Source: Deltaproteobacteria bacterium (GTDB taxonomy: Bacteria; Myxococcota; Kuafuiibacteriia; Kuafuiibacteriales; Kuafuiibacteriaceae). Taken from it: DNA of 64,000 nucleotides. The position numbers were made by a program, and so were the translations under genes. Below the pieces are notes generated by a model that saw nothing but the letters and a program-made list of their open reading frames with translations, did not search any database and had not been told where the DNA came from. Location: positions 62,001-126,000 of the forward strand of contig JACKEN010000002.1 of the NCBI GenBank assembly GCA_020632995.1, written 5' to 3'. Positions 61,342-64,000 of the stretch are shown here, piece by piece; positions within the stretch are counted from its first letter, which is position 1, and each line of letters starts with the position of its first letter.

Positions 61342-62486
61342 CGCGTCACCACCCCCGCGTGCCCGCCCGCCGCGAAGATGCGATCGGTGCGGTACAGGCC
61401 GAAGGCCGAGATCCGCGCCTCCCACCCCGGCCGGGCGTCGGTGACGAGCGGGATCGCGAGGAGGAGCCCCGGGCTGTGGGTGACGAAGGTGCCGAGGTCG
61501 GAGTCCTGGGTGTAGTAGCCGACCAGCTCGGTGGGGGTCGGCGCCTCGTAGCGGGTGCCGTGCTGAGCCGAGACGCGGTACCAGGCCCTGAGCTGGATGT
61601 CGGCGAACAGGGGCAGCTCGACGTTGGGCTCGATGCTGCCGTGGTAGATGCCCCAGCTGTCCGCGTATGCGCTCCCGTCGAGGCCGAACGACCACGCGAG
61701 CCACGGTGAGTAGCGGGCCCGCAGGTTGACCTGCCCCCGGTGCCGCACCCCGGGGAGGTTCTCGTCCACCAGCCGGACGGGGACGCCGAGGTCGTCGTAG
61801 AGCACCACGTAGTTCCACACGTTGTGCAGGCGCCCGCTCTGCCGGGTGTACTGCGCGCTCACGGTGGTGAGCCACGACGGCGACCAGATCTGGGTCCAGC
61901 CGAACAGGAGGTTCAGCGCCACCTGCCACCCGTCGCCGCGCTTGACGCCGTCGTAGCCTCGCTGCCGCAGCAGTGTGGCGCGCAGGCTGCTGTTTGTGAA
62001 CAGCACGGTGTTCCCGTCGAAGAGGGTGCGGGACAGCTCGAGGTTGGGGCCGCCGGTGAACCACGCCTTCTGGTGGTGGTAGAAGAAGCTCGGGACCACC
62101 TTCCAGTCGCCCACCCGCAGGTCCACCCCCGCCACCGCGTCGAGGGTCACCAGGTCCGGGCTGGCGGAGGTGACCTCCGCGTTCTCCACCGTGTCCGGGA
62201 CCGGGTGGACGCCGTCGTCCATGATCCACCCCACCGCGCCGGTGCCGATGATCGCCACGTCGTCGTTCACCGCGAAGCGCATGTCGAGGCTGCCGGACGC
62301 GTAGTTGAAGCCCTCGCCCCGGTACGGGTTACCGCCCCGGGGCTGGACGCCGCCCACCGTCACCCCGTCCACCCCCGGGTCCCGCTGCCCGAAGTAGTAC
62401 AGGTCGAGGCCTACGTGGCTCTCGTTGGGGGCGGCGGTGGCGAGGGTCGGCCAGAGCGCGGCGAAGAGGGCGGCGACGCGGCGCAT
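61335..62486 (-). CDS. DUF3570 outer-membrane-type protein
   Basis: The 383-residue product has a signal peptide (1-20, ending TLATAAP). The mature protein is beta-rich with many Tyr/Trp/Gly, and shows DUF3570 features (HVGLDLYYFGQRD, VNDDVAIIGTGAV, Trp-rich strands). It probably forms an outer-membrane barrel. It sits between DUF4266 and thioredoxin-ApbE genes (overlaps of 1 and 7 bases), a conserved neighbourhood in several proteobacteria whose function is unsettled. The ORF runs upstream, but ATG 62486 gives the signal peptide. Confidence 0.85.
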   Translation of the reverse strand: MRRVAALFAALWPTLATAAPNESHVGLDLYYFGQRDPGVDGVTVGGVQPRGGNPYRGEGFNYASGSLDMRFAVNDDVAIIGTGAVGWIMDDGVHPVPDTVENAEVTSASPDLVTLDAVAGVDLRVGDWKVVPSFFYHHQKAWFTGGPNLELSRTLFDGNTVLFTNSSLRATLLRQRGYDGVKRGDGWQVALNLLFGWTQIWSPSWLTTVSAQYTRQSGRLHNVWNYVVLYDDLGVPVRLVDENLPGVRHRGQVNLRARYSPWLAWSFGLDGSAYADSWGIYHGSIEPNVELPLFADIQLRAWYRVSAQHGTRYEAPTPTELVGYYTQDSDLGTFVTHSPGLLLAIPLVTDARPGWEARISAFGLYRTDRIFAAGGHAGVVTRW

Positions 62487-62704
62487 CACTGGCACCCGCA
62501 GGACCCCGCGGCGGCGCCGCCGAAGCCCCCGAAGGCGCCCTCCCGGGCCGCCTCCATCTTGTTGCGGATGTAGACCACGCGCCCGTCCACATCCATCTGC
62601 ATGCAGCGGTGGGCCAGGCGCTCGCGCTCGTAGAAGCGCGTCGGGGCGCAGCCTGCGCACAGCAACAGGGCCAGGGCGGCCAGGGCGCGGACGTGGCGGT
62701 TCAT
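62486..62704 (-). CDS. DUF4266 small lipoprotein
   Basis: The 72-residue product has a lipobox (ALLLCAGC, Cys about 18) and ends with a Gly-rich, Cys-containing tail (FGGAAAGSCGCQ), the hallmark of DUF4266. In this family the protein accompanies DUF3570 and ApbE. Its stop overlaps the DUF3570 start. First gene of the operon; TAGCGT lies 10 bases before the ATG. Confidence 0.85.
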   Translation of the reverse strand: MNRHVRALAALALLLCAGCAPTRFYERERLAHRCMQMDVDGRVVYIRNKMEAAREGAFGGFGGAAAGSCGCQ

Positions 62705-62714
62705 CCCCACGCGG

Positions 62715-62720
62715 ACGCTA
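62715..62720 (-). promoter_or_regulatory. Putative -10 hexamer TAGCGT, leaderless-type
   Basis: On the minus strand TAGCGT ends 10 bases before the DUF4266 ATG at 62704. The hexamer is identical to those before the 888 gene and pyrF. Confidence 0.4.
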
Positions 62721-62796
62721 GCAGGCGGTCCAAGAGGTCGTCCACGTCATCCGCGCGCCGCCCGCCGACTGTTCCGGGCCGGGGTTTCAGGCACCA

Positions 62797-62812
62797 GGTG
62801 TATAAAGACACC
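62797..62812 (+). promoter_or_regulatory. Inverted repeat GGTGT-N6-ACACC over a TATAAA box
   Basis: The arms GGTGT (62797-62801) and ACACC (62808-62812) flank ATAAAG. TATAAA (62801-62806) could be a -10 box of the tetR gene, giving a leader of about 27 bases. Confidence 0.45.
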
Positions 62813-62821
62813 GAGAGCCTA

Positions 62822-62838
62822 TTGACACTAAGTGCCAA
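62822..62838 (+). promoter_or_regulatory. Candidate TetR operator abutting the tetR start
   Basis: TTGACACTAAGTGCCAA is a 17-bp palindrome (TTGnCACTnAGTGnCAA) ending one base before the ATG at 62840. Size and symmetry suit a TetR dimer. Its position suggests autorepression, and possibly control of the divergent DUF4266 operon. Confidence 0.55.
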
Positions 62839-62839
62839 A

Positions 62840-63466
62840 ATGCCCGAGATCCCACCCGTGGCCTCGCTCCGCGCGAAGAACAAGCTGAAGAAGCGGGAGG
62901 CGCTGGTCGAGGCGGCCATGGCGCTGTTCGAGGCGAACGGCTTCGAGGCCACCACGGTCGATCAGATCGCGGACGCGGCCGAGGTCTCGCGCCGCACGTT
63001 CTTTCGCTACTTCCCTTGCAAGGAGGCGGTGGTGTTCTCGGACGGGGAGGAGCGCCTGGCCGCGTTCCGGGCCCTCCTCGCCCAGCCGGGGCCCACGCCC
63101 GCGGCGCGGGTGCGGCGGGCGTGCCTGGCGGTGGCCCAGGCCTTCGCGGAGGACCGCGAGGTGATGCTCCGGCGGCGCAAGTTGATGGACGCCTCCCCCG
63201 CGCTGACCGCCTACGACCACGAGCAGGACCTGGGCTGGGAGGCGGCGATCGCGGACGTCTTGCGGGACGGCGCCCGCGGCGAGGCGGGGCGGCGGCGGGC
63301 CGAGGTGTGGGCGGGGGCGATCATGGGCGCGGTGCGGGCCACGATGCGGGCCTGGTACGCGGGGGGCGCGAAGGGGGACCTGGTGCGGATCGGCGCCGAG
63401 GCCCTGGATCATCTGGAGATGGGCATGGCGGAGGCCATGCCGATGCAGAGCGCGCGGGCGCGATGA
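62840..63466 (+). CDS. TetR-family transcriptional regulator
   Basis: The 208-residue product has an N-terminal TetR HTH (about 20-65): LVEAAMALFEANGFEATTVDQIA then VSRRTFFRYFPCKEAVVF. The C-terminal ligand domain is of the type seen in mycofactocin/AcrR-like regulators (DREVMLRRRKLMDASPAL). It overlaps the next gene's possible ATG by 4 bases, so it may control that lyase as well as itself through the palindrome at 62822. Confidence 0.92.
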   Translation: MPEIPPVASLRAKNKLKKREALVEAAMALFEANGFEATTVDQIADAAEVSRRTFFRYFPCKEAVVFSDGEERLAAFRALLAQPGPTPAARVRRACLAVAQAFAEDREVMLRRRKLMDASPALTAYDHEQDLGWEAAIADVLRDGARGEAGRRRAEVWAGAIMGAVRATMRAWYAGGAKGDLVRIGAEALDHLEMGMAEAMPMQSARAR

Positions 63467-63489
63467 CCGCGGGCGAGGAGGCGACGGCG

Positions 63490-64000
63490 ATGCAGATTCC
63501 GAAGCAGGGGATGAAGAAGGACGCGGTGCTCGAGGCGCTGGAGTCGTACCGGGCGGACGACATGCCGTGGCGTGAGGGGCGGACCTTCGGCTACGTGTTC
63601 GACGCCGGGCGCGAGGTGGAGGCGGTGGCCAAGGAGGCCTACACGCGCTTTCTGTCCGAGAACGCGCTCGATCCCACGGTGTTCCCGAGCCTGCTCCGCT
63701 TCGAGAACGAGGTGGTGGCGATGGCCCGCGCGCACCTCGGCGGCGACGACGACGTGGTCGGCGCCTTCACGAGCGGGGGCACCGAGAGCATCATCCTCGC
63801 CGTCAAGACCGCGCGCGACTTCGCCCGGGCCACCCGTCCCGAGGTGAAGCGGCCGCAGATGATCCTGCCCGTCACCGCGCACGCCGCCTTCCACAAGGCC
63901 GCGGCCTACCTCGACGTCGAGGCGGTGCTGGTGCCGGTGAACCCCGACACCTTCCGGGCCGACGTCGAGGCCATGCGCGCCGCGATCACCCCGGACACCA
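63490..64000 (+). CDS. Sphingosine-1-phosphate-lyase-like PLP enzyme, truncated by the window edge
   Basis: About 170 N-terminal residues are visible. The segment DPTVFPSLLRFENEVVAM, the cofactor-region motif TSGGTESIILAVK and TAHAAFHKAAAY match the group II decarboxylase / sphingosine-1-phosphate lyase family closely. Eukaryotic lyases share FPS-L-R-E-VV, TSGGTESI and AHAAF-KAA. It would cleave phosphorylated long-chain bases. The PLP-binding Lys lies beyond the edge. ATG 63490 is preferred because GAGGAGG lies 8 bases upstream; ATG 63463 overlapping the tetR stop is also in frame. Confidence 0.82.
   Translation, partial: MQIPKQGMKKDAVLEALESYRADDMPWREGRTFGYVFDAGREVEAVAKEAYTRFLSENALDPTVFPSLLRFENEVVAMARAHLGGDDDVVGAFTSGGTESIILAVKTARDFARATRPEVKRPQMILPVTAHAAFHKAAAYLDVEAVLVPVNPDTFRADVEAMRAAITPDT

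Overview
The window is about 70% G+C, densely coding on both strands, with no gene-free stretch longer than about 220 bases. It has no rRNA or tRNA gene, no insertion sequence and no CRISPR array that I can see. The gene content points to a myxobacterium-like (Myxococcota / former Deltaproteobacteria) chromosome: a complete pilMNOPQ operon with a three-AMIN secretin, a sigma-54-type pilA promoter, a pilGHI-type ABC system beside pilA, many lipoproteins, an MglB-like roadblock protein, and eukaryote-like genes (sterol enzymes, Kunitz/Kazal inhibitors, sphingosine-1-phosphate lyase).

Layout. 0-5 kb: a cut-off gene, a CehA-type metallohydrolase lipoprotein, and a Kunitz-Kazal-Kazal lipoprotein. 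4.8-17.7 kb: a long minus-strand run, HTH regulator - pilM-N-O-P-Q - aroK/aroB fusion - lipoprotein - roadblock - aroQ - efp - accB - accC - glycosyltransferase. 17.9-20.2 kb: a PilR-like sigma-54 activator, divergent from pyrF. 20.2-32.5 kb: mixed housekeeping and unknown genes (beta-helix lipoprotein, TPR protein, THUMP methyltransferase, msrA, persulfide dioxygenase-rhodanese, suhB, hydrolase, and a PrmA-RlmL-like fusion).

32.5-43.5 kb is the centrepiece: a five-gene minus-strand operon for making a cyclised triterpenoid or sterol. It runs type-2 IPP isomerase; a 1528-residue four-enzyme fusion (HMG-CoA reductase, polyprenyl diphosphate synthase, squalene synthase, 3beta-HSD/HpnA-like dehydrogenase); a geranylgeranyl-reductase-family flavoprotein; a 1131-residue fusion of squalene epoxidase and oxidosqualene cyclase; and an outer-membrane beta-barrel. 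Two polypeptides therefore carry six catalytic domains that are normally separate proteins.

43.7-50.3 kb: a histidine kinase and prepilin peptidase, divergent from pilA, a second prepilin and a pilGHI-like set. 50.3-57.5 kb: two large membrane proteins, a methyltransferase, a transglutaminase-like protein and a lipin-like phosphatase. 57.7-62.7 kb: a SulP transporter convergent with a DUF4266 - DUF3570 - thioredoxin/ApbE operon. 62.8-64 kb: a TetR regulator and a sphingosine-1-phosphate-lyase-like gene running off the edge.

At the DNA level three patterns stand out: a bipartite palindrome GCARG-N4-CYTGC found at least 38 times, far above base-composition expectation; a 70-bp hairpin element present twice inside coding regions with compensatory stem changes; and TAnnnT hexamers 8-10 bases before many start codons, suggesting leaderless transcripts.
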